Shown: positions 29,001-36,674 of the stretch, one piece after another
Layout of the letters: every line of letters begins with the position of its first letter
How positions within the stretch are numbered: position 1 is the first letter of the stretch
Origin: an uncultured Alphaproteobacteria bacterium
Lineage (GTDB): Bacteria > Pseudomonadota > Alphaproteobacteria > Bin95
Assembly: GCA_938083135.1 (NCBI GenBank)
Contig: CALLKY010000013.1
Span: 43,692-107,691 of the forward strand
Reading direction: 5' to 3'
Length of the DNA stretch: 64,000 nucleotides
The notes under the pieces: generated by a model
Database searches by the model: none
Seen by the model: the letters and a program-made list of their open reading frames with translations, nothing else
What the model was told of the DNA's origin: nothing
Position numbers and translations under genes: made by a program

Positions 29001-32000
29001 AGACCATCGCGCCAGACACCGTTCAGCCAATGCTTTTGCTTAGGCGCGCCCGCGATCAACAATCCGCCCGGTGCCACAGCCCTGGTCTCCCCCGATATTG
29101 CATCTGGAGAGAGGGCAAACGGTGCGACTGCCAGATCAAATCCAGCAGTGTGATCATCCGAAACTGCCTCGACAGCGTCAGCGCCTAGTGCTGCGGCACG
29201 GGCGCGTCTGTCAGGGGCGGCATCCACATATACCCAGTCTATCGAAGCGCCAATGCGGGATTGATAACGCCCAGCCAGGGGTCCCGCCGGGCCGCCAATC
29301 TCCAGCACTTTAATGCGTTGGCCATCGGTCGCGGCATTTAATACTGCATCGACAGCGCCATTGATGGCCTGGCGCAGTCTCGCGAACAGCGGGCCGCCGC
29401 TCAGCAGGTGTTCGATGCGTGCGTTATCGGGAGCTGTATTTGTCATGATGCCAGCACGCAGGCTTGCTTCAGCGGCCCAACCCGGATGCGCATCCCAGAA
29501 TGTCCGCCATGCCTTATCCGTCTTAACGGCTGTGAGCCGCTTGGCGGCAGCAGTGACAGCAGCGTTGGCGGGTGCAGCGGCGCGGGCGGATTTAGCGACT
29601 GCGGAAAGTGCGGGGACATGCGCCGCGCCGCGTGAGATAGCGTCCGTCAACGGATGATCGCGCCAGGCATAGACCTGATCGCTCAGCGCCCGTTGACCGT
29701 TCAAGCTGGCCCGTTGGAACCGCGCGCCCTCTGCGGACAGTACAGCAGCGCCAGCTTCATCGTAGAGCGCCAGATCAGCGACCGCCGCGCGGGGGCCAGC
29801 GCGCAGCAAATGTGCGCCAGCAGCAGCGGCGAGCGCGTTGGGGCGGGCGACAATGCGGCTAATGGCGACCGGCAGCATGGCATCACCGCCTGCATCCATG
29901 CCGGACTGCATCAAGAGTGCGATCAGCGCCTGCATGGCACCATCAAGCTGTTCCGGCGCGATCACACGGGGGCCGCCCCTGGCAGACTCCCGTGGTTCCG
30001 CCAAAGCCGCCAAAGCCCAGTCACCGCCAACCGTCAGTGCTTCGACTGGCTGGAAGGCTTTGCCGTATTGCAGACCAATGCTTTCAGCAAATCCGTAAAG
30101 TGCTTCTGGTGTGATGTCTTCTGGTTCCACACCATCGCCATTGGAAAGCGGCGCTGGCAAACCGGCACCTTTAACAATCCGCGCGCGGGCATGGAGTGCC
30201 CAAGGTGCCTCCGCCAAGCGCGGCTTCGCCAAAATATCCGCCCGGCCATCGCCTTCGACGATCACACGCACCATGGTCGAGCGCTCTTCGTCCAGAACTA
30301 GCGGACGACGGATTTCAAATTCTTCCAAGGCGACGGGCGCATCAGGCGAATCTGCCTGCAATGCTGCAGCGGCTTCCAACAAGATCGCGACGTACCCGGC
30401 AGCAGGGAAAATCGCAGCGTCGCCGACCCGGTGATCAGCCAAATCCGGGAACGTCGTTGTATCAATTTGCGCATCCCAAACCATCTGATCAGGTCTGGAG
30501 CGGAACCCAAGCAGCGCGCCTTCACGGGTTGCGAAGGGCAGGCCTTCAGCTTCTTCCGTTCGTTGATACCAGTAATTCTCGTGGCTCCAGGGATATGTGG
30601 GCAAGTCCGCCACATCGCCGCGCCCAGGTGATACAGCGTCAAAATCCCGGGGTGCGCCGAGGCAGAACGCTTCATGCGCAACAGCCGTCACCCGATCTGC
30701 ACCATCGGCTTTGCGCGCCATCGAGCCAAGTGGCCGTGCTGGAACAGTTAACGTGCGTGCGGTCTGACGAAGATAGGCTTGGAGGATTGGGTGCGGGCCA
30801 ATCTCCAACAGCGTCCATGCGCGGCCAGGGGCCGGGTCATGCTCCAACAAAGCCGTGACGGCTTCATGGAATCGAACGGGGGCGCGAATATTACGCCACC
30901 AGTAATCTGCATCCAGTGTCTCACCATCCGCCTGGGCGCCATCAGCAGTCGAGAAGAATGGCAAGCGTGCTGGACGGGGTGCCAAGCCTGTCAGGCTGGC
31001 AGCAAGCGGAGCCCGGGCCACTTCCATTGCGTGACTGTGGAATGCGTAGTCCAGGTCCAGCATCCGGGCGTCAACGCCCTCATTAGAAAGCTGATCGACA
31101 AGCTTCTTGAGAGCCGCCTCATCACCAGAAAGCGTCACGGCATTCGGGCTGTTTATTGCCGCAAGCTCTACTTTGCCGCCAAGGCGCTGTAAGCGGGCAC
31201 CGATGGTTATTGCATCTTGATTGACAGCAGCCATACGGCCCTGCCCCCGTGTCATCGCCTGGGCTTCAGAGCGGCGAACGATGACCCGCGCAGCCTGTTC
31301 CAAGTCCAACGCCCCAGCCGCATAGGCTGCGCCAATTTCGCCAACGCTATGGCCTATGGTGGCGTCCGGGCGAATGCCCCGCGCTTCGAATGCCGCGACA
31401 AGCCCAGCTTGCAGCACGAATAGCAGTGGCTGCGCGACTTCCGTGCGCTCCATATCCACTGCATCCGCCGGCCCGGCCATGAGTTCAAGCGGCGACATGC
31501 CTGATACTGCGGCCACAGCATCGGAGGCACGGCGGGCACCAGCGGCGAAGGCGGGATCTTCCGCCAGTAGTTTCTGGCCCATACCAGCCCATTGCGCACC
31601 GTTGCCTGAGAAAACGAACGCGACCTTCACATCTGGTGAAAGCACGGTTCCTGTTACGGCATTTGCGCCAGCGGCATCGCCAGCACCGAAGCTGCGAAGA
31701 TTGCTGATGAGCGCAGTCCGGTCTTCCCCTGCAAGCACCGCACGGCGCTCCAGGTGTGACCGACGGCGCCAGAGTGTTAGCGCAACATCGCGGAGCGCAA
31801 GCGTGGGGTCCTGCTCCAACGCGTCGGCAAGGTTTGTCGCCGTCTTAGCCAGTGATTCATCACTGCGGGCGCTGATGGGCAGCGGCCAGGGTGCTAGTTC
31901 CGGTGCGCCATCATTAGCCGGTGCCAGGCTGCGCCGACGGGCGGCGCGGCGCGGCGGACCTTCGACGATCACATGGCCATTCAGACCACCGAAACCAAAT

Positions 32001-33247
32001 GAGTTCACGCCCACAAGCCCAGCACCTGCCCGGCGCTTCAACGGCTGAAGTTTCTGCGCCACAGACAGATTTAGCTCATCGAACGGGATAATTGGGTTCA
32101 GCGTTTCTGAATGGAGCGAGGGCGGAATTTCGCCGTGCTCCAGCGACAGCATGGCTTTCAGGATGCTTGCGAGGCCAGCGGCTGGCTCCAAATGACCAAT
32201 ATTGGTTTTAACGGAACCAATGGTCAGTGGGTCAGACGATTGACGCTGTTGGCCGAGCGCATGACCGATCGCACCTGCTTCCGTCGGGTCGCCAACGGCT
32301 GTCCCGGTGCCATGAGCTTCAAAATAGTCCAAATCAGCGGGATCAACATCCGCCCCTGGGTAAATCCGGTGCAGCAGGGCCGCCTGGGCCGTCCCGCTAG
32401 GAAGTGCTATGCCATTGGTGCGGCCATCCTGGTTGAGATCAACGGACCGAATGACAGCGCGCACAGGATCGCCATCCGCCAGGGCCTTCGCCAATGGCTT
32501 CAGGGCCAATACCCCGGCACCTTCGCCACGGACATAGCCTGCAGCGCCATCTGCGAACGCTTTGCTCTGGCCATATTCAGACAGCATCGATGCCCGGGCA
32601 AAGCCAAGGAATGGGTAGGGTGAGAGCAGGAGATTAACCGCGCCCACAAGTGCTGTATCAAAGCGACCATCCGTTAATCCAGCACAGGCTTCATAGAGTG
32701 CGGCAACAGCCGATGAGCAGGCTGTATCAACCGCCATGCTGGGACCTGCCAGGTCAAACGCATAAGACAAGCGGTTCGCGACAACACTCAGCGTGTTACC
32801 GGTCATGAAATGCGCATTGCCGCCGGAAGGGTCGCCCAGCCTGATATTTGCATAGTCGGTGCCGGACACGCCCACATACACAGCGCAATCGGACCGCGCG
32901 AGGCCGTTTGCTGTCCACCCAGCACGCTCAACGGCTTCCCAAGCGGTTTCCAGAAGGATGCGCTGTTGGGGGTCCATTTGCTCCGCTTCGCGGGGGGAAA
33001 TTCCGAAGAAACTGGCATCGAAGGCGGCGGCGTTATCAATCACGCCCGCGCGGAAGGTATAGCTCCGCCCGGCTTCACTCGACCGCTCATGCAGGAACAG
33101 GTCTTTGTTCCAGCGGTCAGCAGGAATTTCAGAGATTAGGTTCTCGCCGGCGCGGAGCTTACTCCACAGTTGATCCGGCGAAGAGATTCCGCCTGGCAAG
33201 CGGCAAGCGGCGCCGACGATAGCGATGTCCATGCGGCCTGTGGCCAT
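26072..33247 (-). CDS. Type I fully reducing polyketide synthase (RkpA-like)
   Basis: A 2391-residue single-module megasynthase with order KS, AT, DH, methyltransferase-like region, ER, KR, ACP. KS triad: Cys177 in D-T-A-C-S-S, His312 in E-A-H-G-T-G-T, His352 in N-I-G-H. AT: Ser634 in G-H-S-V-G-E, with Y-A-F-H-S-H suggesting malonyl use. DH: H-R-V-G-D-A-A-I-F-P and later D-G-A-M-Q. ER: H-G-A-A-G-G-V-G-L. KR: G-G-L-E-G-F-G-L and N-Y-V-A-A-N. ACP: D-S-L with Ser about 2302. There is no thioesterase. The methyltransferase motif reads E-I-G-G-P-A-G, so it is probably inactive. It should make a saturated acyl chain released by the next gene's PLP enzyme. The order matches the rhizobial rkp-1 capsule cluster. 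Confidence 0.9.
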   Translation of the reverse strand: MATGRMDIAIVGAACRLPGGISSPDQLWSKLRAGENLISEIPADRWNKDLFLHERSSEAGRSYTFRAGVIDNAAAFDASFFGISPREAEQMDPQQRILLETAWEAVERAGWTANGLARSDCAVYVGVSGTDYANIRLGDPSGGNAHFMTGNTLSVVANRLSYAFDLAGPSMAVDTACSSAVAALYEACAGLTDGRFDTALVGAVNLLLSPYPFLGFARASMLSEYGQSKAFADGAAGYVRGEGAGVLALKPLAKALADGDPVRAVIRSVDLNQDGRTNGIALPSGTAQAALLHRIYPGADVDPADLDYFEAHGTGTAVGDPTEAGAIGHALGQQRQSSDPLTIGSVKTNIGHLEPAAGLASILKAMLSLEHGEIPPSLHSETLNPIIPFDELNLSVAQKLQPLKRRAGAGLVGVNSFGFGGLNGHVIVEGPPRRAARRRSLAPANDGAPELAPWPLPISARSDESLAKTATNLADALEQDPTLALRDVALTLWRRRSHLERRAVLAGEDRTALISNLRSFGAGDAAGANAVTGTVLSPDVKVAFVFSGNGAQWAGMGQKLLAEDPAFAAGARRASDAVAAVSGMSPLELMAGPADAVDMERTEVAQPLLFVLQAGLVAAFEARGIRPDATIGHSVGEIGAAYAAGALDLEQAARVIVRRSEAQAMTRGQGRMAAVNQDAITIGARLQRLGGKVELAAINSPNAVTLSGDEAALKKLVDQLSNEGVDARMLDLDYAFHSHAMEVARAPLAASLTGLAPRPARLPFFSTADGAQADGETLDADYWWRNIRAPVRFHEAVTALLEHDPAPGRAWTLLEIGPHPILQAYLRQTARTLTVPARPLGSMARKADGADRVTAVAHEAFCLGAPRDFDAVSPGRGDVADLPTYPWSHENYWYQRTEEAEGLPFATREGALLGFRSRPDQMVWDAQIDTTTFPDLADHRVGDAAIFPAAGYVAILLEAAAALQADSPDAPVALEEFEIRRPLVLDEERSTMVRVIVEGDGRADILAKPRLAEAPWALHARARIVKGAGLPAPLSNGDGVEPEDITPEALYGFAESIGLQYGKAFQPVEALTVGGDWALAALAEPRESARGGPRVIAPEQLDGAMQALIALLMQSGMDAGGDAMLPVAISRIVARPNALAAAAGAHLLRAGPRAAVADLALYDEAGAAVLSAEGARFQRASLNGQRALSDQVYAWRDHPLTDAISRGAAHVPALSAVAKSARAAAPANAAVTAAAKRLTAVKTDKAWRTFWDAHPGWAAEASLRAGIMTNTAPDNARIEHLLSGGPLFARLRQAINGAVDAVLNAATDGQRIKVLEIGGPAGPLAGRYQSRIGASIDWVYVDAAPDRRARAAALGADAVEAVSDDHTAGFDLAVAPFALSPDAISGETRAVAPGGLLIAGAPKQKHWLNGVWRDGLDADAVGDAAWREAWGDATKVDCGASALWLSAVNTHAHNSSEAEVAPQRSWRILAGQQEKIAANATAKALVARGDDAAVQLVGGEEGLNALAARLDGASVVVSLAGIRGGADETLSATILERALPALAAARKAMADTPPRLITVSANEDAAARAMDGLLAVLGNEAPDLKPLALVAPKGKGGWQAWGKALADALPAALDRHDADAEDRLVVLADGGVRSVRLARTPLPDLHSGSLGFKPGALDTVSWRATPMDAVPLKPGQITVDVRAAGVNFRDIMFGLGLLPEEAVEAGFAGATVGMEAAGIVRAVAPDVTRLKVGDAIVCVAPACFSDQVTTLASAAARIPKGQSFAAAATLPIVTLTAYYSLASLARLGPDDTILIHGAAGGVGLAAIQYAQHVGARVIATAGSDEKRNLLKLLGVELITDSRSLTFVDDVRRWTDGEGVDVALNSLAGEAMEATLALMRPFGRFIELGKRDFFENTQVGLRRMRENVSYFAVDADQLMAAKPLEAARLFGEVEDLIAKGVFRPLPYRAFPAEALPDALKWMQRARHIGKVIVEAPVNAAAHLPRAMPVRKDAAYLVVGGLEGFGLETARWLADRGAGRIVLASRRGSDAPDAETAIADLAARGAKASVVRLDVTDARAVERLVQRLDGKKRPLKGVIHAATLYADGLAAEMSIEQFASAVRVKADGAAALDAATRALAADGRALDFFILYSSATTLLGNPGQANYVAANAAVEAIAEARAKDGLPALAVAWGPIADTGALQRQAAVAEHLERHLGRPAMPPRKALDLLDGLWASGEPSPVVLDVDWRALSVRSLAPARFEAVAPSRDNEGGADFLALIADLEEADARDVLAELIAEKVAEVLGMTTDAIDMTRPVADLGLDSLMGMELKLGLEERIGVDLPPMLLAEGGSVNRIAEKVTAQLRSGGLKATTQERTVVDATLRQHAEALDPEALDEAITTFRKDDSRKRLLS

Positions 33248-33586
33248 AAGCGCCTACCATCGACTGACCCTGAGGCCAGTCGCCTATTTTGCACGGCGCT
33301 GTCACCCACCAATTCGGCAGGTCATCAGCGACCAGCGTGGCACCAGCGGGTGCAGGCGAACCATTGGGGTTATCGCCGTTTATACTGCCAGATCAGCGCG
33401 TTTCCACGTTCATCCAACACATGCCCGCCAGCATCGCGAACGACCGCCGCAGCCCCACCCGCGCCGATCACAATACTCCTGCTGCTCGATATAGGAGTGT
33501 GGGGTATTGTGTCAAACAAACCAAAGGGGTTGGCGCACCCATTCTGTGATTGCCGTTACCGAAATCGCACACTATGACCCGAGGTT
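33248..33586. other. 339-base divergent intergenic region
   Basis: This spacer lies between the polyketide synthase gene (reading left) and the GNAT gene (reading right) and should hold both promoters. Open frames crossing it have no family features. The only clear structure is the inverted repeat at 33469-33511. The part nearest the GNAT gene is more AT-rich than the rest. Confidence 0.6.
33469..33511. promoter_or_regulatory. Interrupted inverted repeat upstream of the PKS operon
   Basis: CACAATAC (33469-33476) pairs with GTATTGTG (33504-33511), and TCCT (33477-33480) pairs with AGGA (33493-33496), giving a 12-bp arm with a seven-base bulge. It lies in the divergent spacer, so it is a candidate operator or a hairpin in a leader RNA. 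No known regulator site was recognised. Confidence 0.4.
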
Positions 33587-34183
33587 ATGAGCATCCTGCC
33601 AAACATTGACCTGAGACTGGCCGAACCCGGCGACGCGCCCTTGCTGGGCGTCGCCGCACTTGCAGCGGGCGGCGGCATCTATGAGCACCTGCTGGCAAAG
33701 GCCGCAGGCGGACTCGATGCAGCAACAGTGCTGGCATCCGCCATCGCCACTGGAACAGACGGCCTTTCATGGCGGCATTCCGTGATAGCTGCGGCTGAGA
33801 CTAGCGATTTAGGCGCTGCGATCGCCTATCCATCATCCAGTTTCAGTCTGCATCCAAGTATTGCCAGGGCCGCGACGACAGAAGCCTTAGATGACCTCCA
33901 ACCCTTGTTCGATGCGCAACCTGACCCAAAAACATACTATCTGCATGCCATCTGGGCAGTCGCATCTGCGCGGGGACAGGGTGTTGGCGCATTGCTGCTG
34001 GATGCCGTTCTGGCGATGGCCGCGGATGCCGGCTTCAACGGCCTTTCTTTGCATGTGTGGGCAGATAACAAGCCTGCGCTCAAACTCTACGAAAGCCGCG
34101 GGTTTAAGGCTATTCAAGCCATCGATATTCCAAGGCGGGATCGCATGCCGCATTCCGGCGGGAAGCTGTTGATGCAGGCTTAA
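33587..34183 (+). CDS. GNAT family N-acetyltransferase
   Basis: A 198-residue acetyltransferase. The acetyl-CoA loop is R-G-Q-G-V-G-A-L-L-L (the Q/R-x-x-G-x-G/A motif), followed by the typical L-H-V-W-A-D-N-K-P-A-L-K-L-Y-E-S-R-G-F. The N-terminal half is less conserved and gives no clue to the acceptor. Downstream lie speD and speE, so a polyamine acceptor is possible, but nothing in the sequence shows it. The start is an ATG. Confidence 0.85.
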   Translation: MSILPNIDLRLAEPGDAPLLGVAALAAGGGIYEHLLAKAAGGLDAATVLASAIATGTDGLSWRHSVIAAAETSDLGAAIAYPSSSFSLHPSIARAATTEALDDLQPLFDAQPDPKTYYLHAIWAVASARGQGVGALLLDAVLAMAADAGFNGLSLHVWADNKPALKLYESRGFKAIQAIDIPRRDRMPHSGGKLLMQA

Positions 34184-34313
34184 CCCGCGTTGCAAAGTCG
34201 CGGCATTTGACTTTTTGCGGCTCAAGCCCAAGTTTTTGCTTGCAAAGGCCGAATTATTCAAGCACAACGCGCGCCTTTACAAGACCCCCCTACCCGGTTT
34301 TACGGAGGCAGCG

Positions 34314-34841
34314 ATGCTCAACGATCGCCCTTTCGCAGAGCTGGCTGTGGTTGCGGGGTACGAGGAGTCGCAAGACTCAGCGTCCGCTGTTCAGCCTTCC
34401 GAGCGTTTCCATCCCCAGCTTGTCGCGGCCGATGCGGTCGAGATTGACCACGACACGGAGCTGGAGCAGCGGGACTTTTTTGTCCAAAAGGATGGGATGT
34501 CCTTCGCTGGCACGCATTTGCTGATCGATCTTTCAGGTGCTGAAAACCTGGATGATTTGCCAGCAATTGAGACAGCGCTGAAAGAAGCGGCACTGGCTGG
34601 CGGTGCCACAATCCTGAATTCCGATCTGCATCACTTCGAGCCGAATGGCGGCGTCTCTGGCGTTGTCATCCTCGCGGAATCGCACATCACCATTCACACA
34701 TGGCCGGAAAAGGGCTTCGCCGCCCTTGACGTTTTCATGTGTGGTGAATGCGATCCCTACAAGTCGATCCCTGTCCTCAAGCGCGCCTTCAAGCCGACCG
34801 CCATTCAGGTCAGTGAAAGCCGCCGGGGCCTGCAGGTCTAA
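34314..34841 (+). CDS. speD: S-adenosylmethionine decarboxylase proenzyme
   Basis: The enzyme self-cleaves to form a pyruvoyl group and makes decarboxylated SAM for spermidine synthesis. The cleavage site is E-S-H with Ser123 as the future pyruvoyl residue. His128 and Cys143 follow at the same spacing as the catalytic His and Cys of short bacterial SpeD. The start at 34314 has GGAGG five bases upstream; a longer frame from a TTG at 34215 has no such support. With this start the protein has 175 residues, about 60 more at the N-terminus than usual, acidic and probably disordered. speE follows 32 bases downstream. Confidence 0.9.
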   Translation: MLNDRPFAELAVVAGYEESQDSASAVQPSERFHPQLVAADAVEIDHDTELEQRDFFVQKDGMSFAGTHLLIDLSGAENLDDLPAIETALKEAALAGGATILNSDLHHFEPNGGVSGVVILAESHITIHTWPEKGFAALDVFMCGECDPYKSIPVLKRAFKPTAIQVSESRRGLQV

Positions 34842-34873
34842 ATTCGCCGCTTATCGGCAGATTGGTTGGAACG

Positions 34874-35725
34874 ATGACCCAGAAATGGTTCACGGAAATT
34901 TTGCACGCCGACTTGGCGCAGCAGCTTAAAATTCATGAGCTATTGTTCGAAGGACGGACGGAATTCCAGGACGCGAAAATCTTCGCAAATGGCCACCTTG
35001 GAAAAGTGCTGGTGCTGGACAATGTCGTGCAGACGACACTTGGCGATGAATTCGTCTATCACGAGATGATGGCGCACACGCCACTCTTCGCCCATGGCGC
35101 ACCCAAAACGGCGCTGATCATTGGCGGCGGCGATGGCGGCCTGTTGAATGAGGCGCTGAAACATCCGTCCATTGAACAGATCACGATGGTCGAGCTGGAT
35201 GGCGGTGTTGTCGATATCTCAAGGGCGCATATGCCGGAGATCAGCGATGGCGCGTTTGATGATCCCCGCACGAATTTGATCATCGGCGACGGTGCTAAAT
35301 TCGTAGCCGAGACGGATCAACGTTTCGACGTGATCATGATCGATTCAACAGACCCGCAAGGACCGGGCGAGGTGCTGTTTTCGAAGGCCTTCTATGCCGA
35401 TTGCAAACGCTGCCTGAACCCAGGCGGCATCCTGGTGACGCAGAATGGCGTGCCGTTCTTGCAAGGCCAGGAATTGGCTGATTCCGTCACGCATTTCCGC
35501 AGCCTGTTCGCGGACGGCAGCGCCTATTTAATCACCGTACCAACATATGCTTTCGGCGTGATGGCGCTCGGCTGGGCAAGTGATAACCCAGATGCACGGA
35601 CGGTCGATCTAGCCACCTTAGAGGCGAGATACGCCGCCGCTGGGTTTGAGACGCAATATTATACGCCTGAAGTTCACCGCGCAGCTTTTGCACTGCCAAT
35701 GTACGTGAAGAAGCTGATCGATTAA
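34874..35725 (+). CDS. speE: Polyamine aminopropyltransferase (spermidine synthase)
   Basis: A 283-residue enzyme that moves the aminopropyl group from decarboxylated SAM to putrescine. Family signatures: L-D-N-V-V-Q-T-T-L-G-D-E-F-V-Y-H-E-M, the nucleotide loop G-G-G-D-G-G, and the catalytic region D-S-T-D-P-Q-G-P. The start is set at the ATG giving M-T-Q-K-W-F, which matches the family's beginning. It pairs with speD just upstream, so the two form a spermidine operon. Confidence 0.95.
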   Translation: MTQKWFTEILHADLAQQLKIHELLFEGRTEFQDAKIFANGHLGKVLVLDNVVQTTLGDEFVYHEMMAHTPLFAHGAPKTALIIGGGDGGLLNEALKHPSIEQITMVELDGGVVDISRAHMPEISDGAFDDPRTNLIIGDGAKFVAETDQRFDVIMIDSTDPQGPGEVLFSKAFYADCKRCLNPGGILVTQNGVPFLQGQELADSVTHFRSLFADGSAYLITVPTYAFGVMALGWASDNPDARTVDLATLEARYAAAGFETQYYTPEVHRAAFALPMYVKKLID

Positions 35726-35758
35726 GCTAATGGCCTCATTTGAAGATGGAGGCTGGAC

Positions 35759-36565
35759 ATGGCGAAGCAGGATATTGGCGCAGCGTTTCGCGCGATGCAT
35801 CATGGTGACAAGGCGTTTGTCATTCCAAATCCATGGGATGTCGGGTCCGGCAAACTACTGGAGGGCCTCGGGTTTAAGGCGCTGGCGACCACCAGTTCAG
35901 GGTTCGCGGTCAGCATTGGCAAGCGAGATGGCGGGACGACGCTGGACGAAGTGATTGCGCACTGCCGAGACCTGGTTGAAGCGTCAGACCTCCCTGTCTC
36001 CGCCGACCTGGAAAAAGGGTATGGCGACCGCCCAGAGGACGCTGCCCAAACCGTCCGCGCCGCAGCAGAGGCCGGACTTGCCGGGTGTTCCATCGAAGAT
36101 TTCTCCGGCGACGCCCCAGACGCGATCTATGATTTCGGGCTGGCGGTTGAAAGGGCGGAGGCTGCGATTGAAGCGGCGCGCAGCCTGCCGAATGATTTCG
36201 TGCTGACCTTGCGTGCTGAAAACCTGATCCGCCAACGCCCAGACCTCGATGATACTATCAAGCGCCTGCAAGCCTTTGATGAAGCCGGGGCAGACGTTCT
36301 CTATGCGCCCGGACTGAAAACTTTGGATATGGTTCGCACAGTTTGCAGCGCTGTATCAAAGCCAGTCAACGTCCTGCTTGGCGGGTCCACTGACATGACT
36401 GTCGGAAGTGTGTCTGAAGCCGGGGCGAAGCGCATTAGCGTTGGTGGCGGATTGACCTGGACGGCCTATGGCCAGATGATCAAAGTTGCCCGCCGGATCG
36501 CAGAAGAGGGCGTGTTCGACTATGAGGACAGCCCTGGCTATGGCGGTATTGGGAAGCTCATGTAA
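35759..36565 (+). CDS. Isocitrate lyase/PEP mutase family protein
   Basis: A 268-residue TIM-barrel protein of the ICL/PEPM superfamily. It has the P-N-P-W-D-V-G-S start, S-A-D-L-E-K-G-Y-G for the metal-site region, and G-C-S-I-E-D-F. The isocitrate lyase K-K-C-G-H signature is absent, so it is not a true isocitrate lyase; carboxyphosphonoenolpyruvate mutase-like or 2-methylisocitrate lyase-like enzymes are the nearest fits. GGAGG lies six bases before the ATG. The substrate is unknown. Confidence 0.85.
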   Translation: MAKQDIGAAFRAMHHGDKAFVIPNPWDVGSGKLLEGLGFKALATTSSGFAVSIGKRDGGTTLDEVIAHCRDLVEASDLPVSADLEKGYGDRPEDAAQTVRAAAEAGLAGCSIEDFSGDAPDAIYDFGLAVERAEAAIEAARSLPNDFVLTLRAENLIRQRPDLDDTIKRLQAFDEAGADVLYAPGLKTLDMVRTVCSAVSKPVNVLLGGSTDMTVGSVSEAGAKRISVGGGLTWTAYGQMIKVARRIAEEGVFDYEDSPGYGGIGKLM

Positions 36566-36674
36566 GCGGTAAAATCACTGTAATATTGCATCGTTAGCTT
36601 GCCGCGATCTGAAATGCGCCCTAGTTTTGGTATTCGCATGTGGGGCGTTTGTTCCGCGACCAGACGAGGATCCG

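Noticed and set aside
26072..33247. Many long plus-strand frames antisense to the PKS gene
   Set aside because: They are shadows of a high-GC coding strand; the PKS domains fix the true frame.
33170..33577. 135-codon plus-strand frame in the spacer upstream of the PKS
   Set aside because: It overlaps the PKS start on the other strand and shows no family features, so it is treated as chance.
35733..35753. Small hairpin (GCCTC/GAGGC) covering the ribosome site of the PEP mutase-like gene
   Set aside because: Only five pairs with a long loop; too weak to claim regulation.
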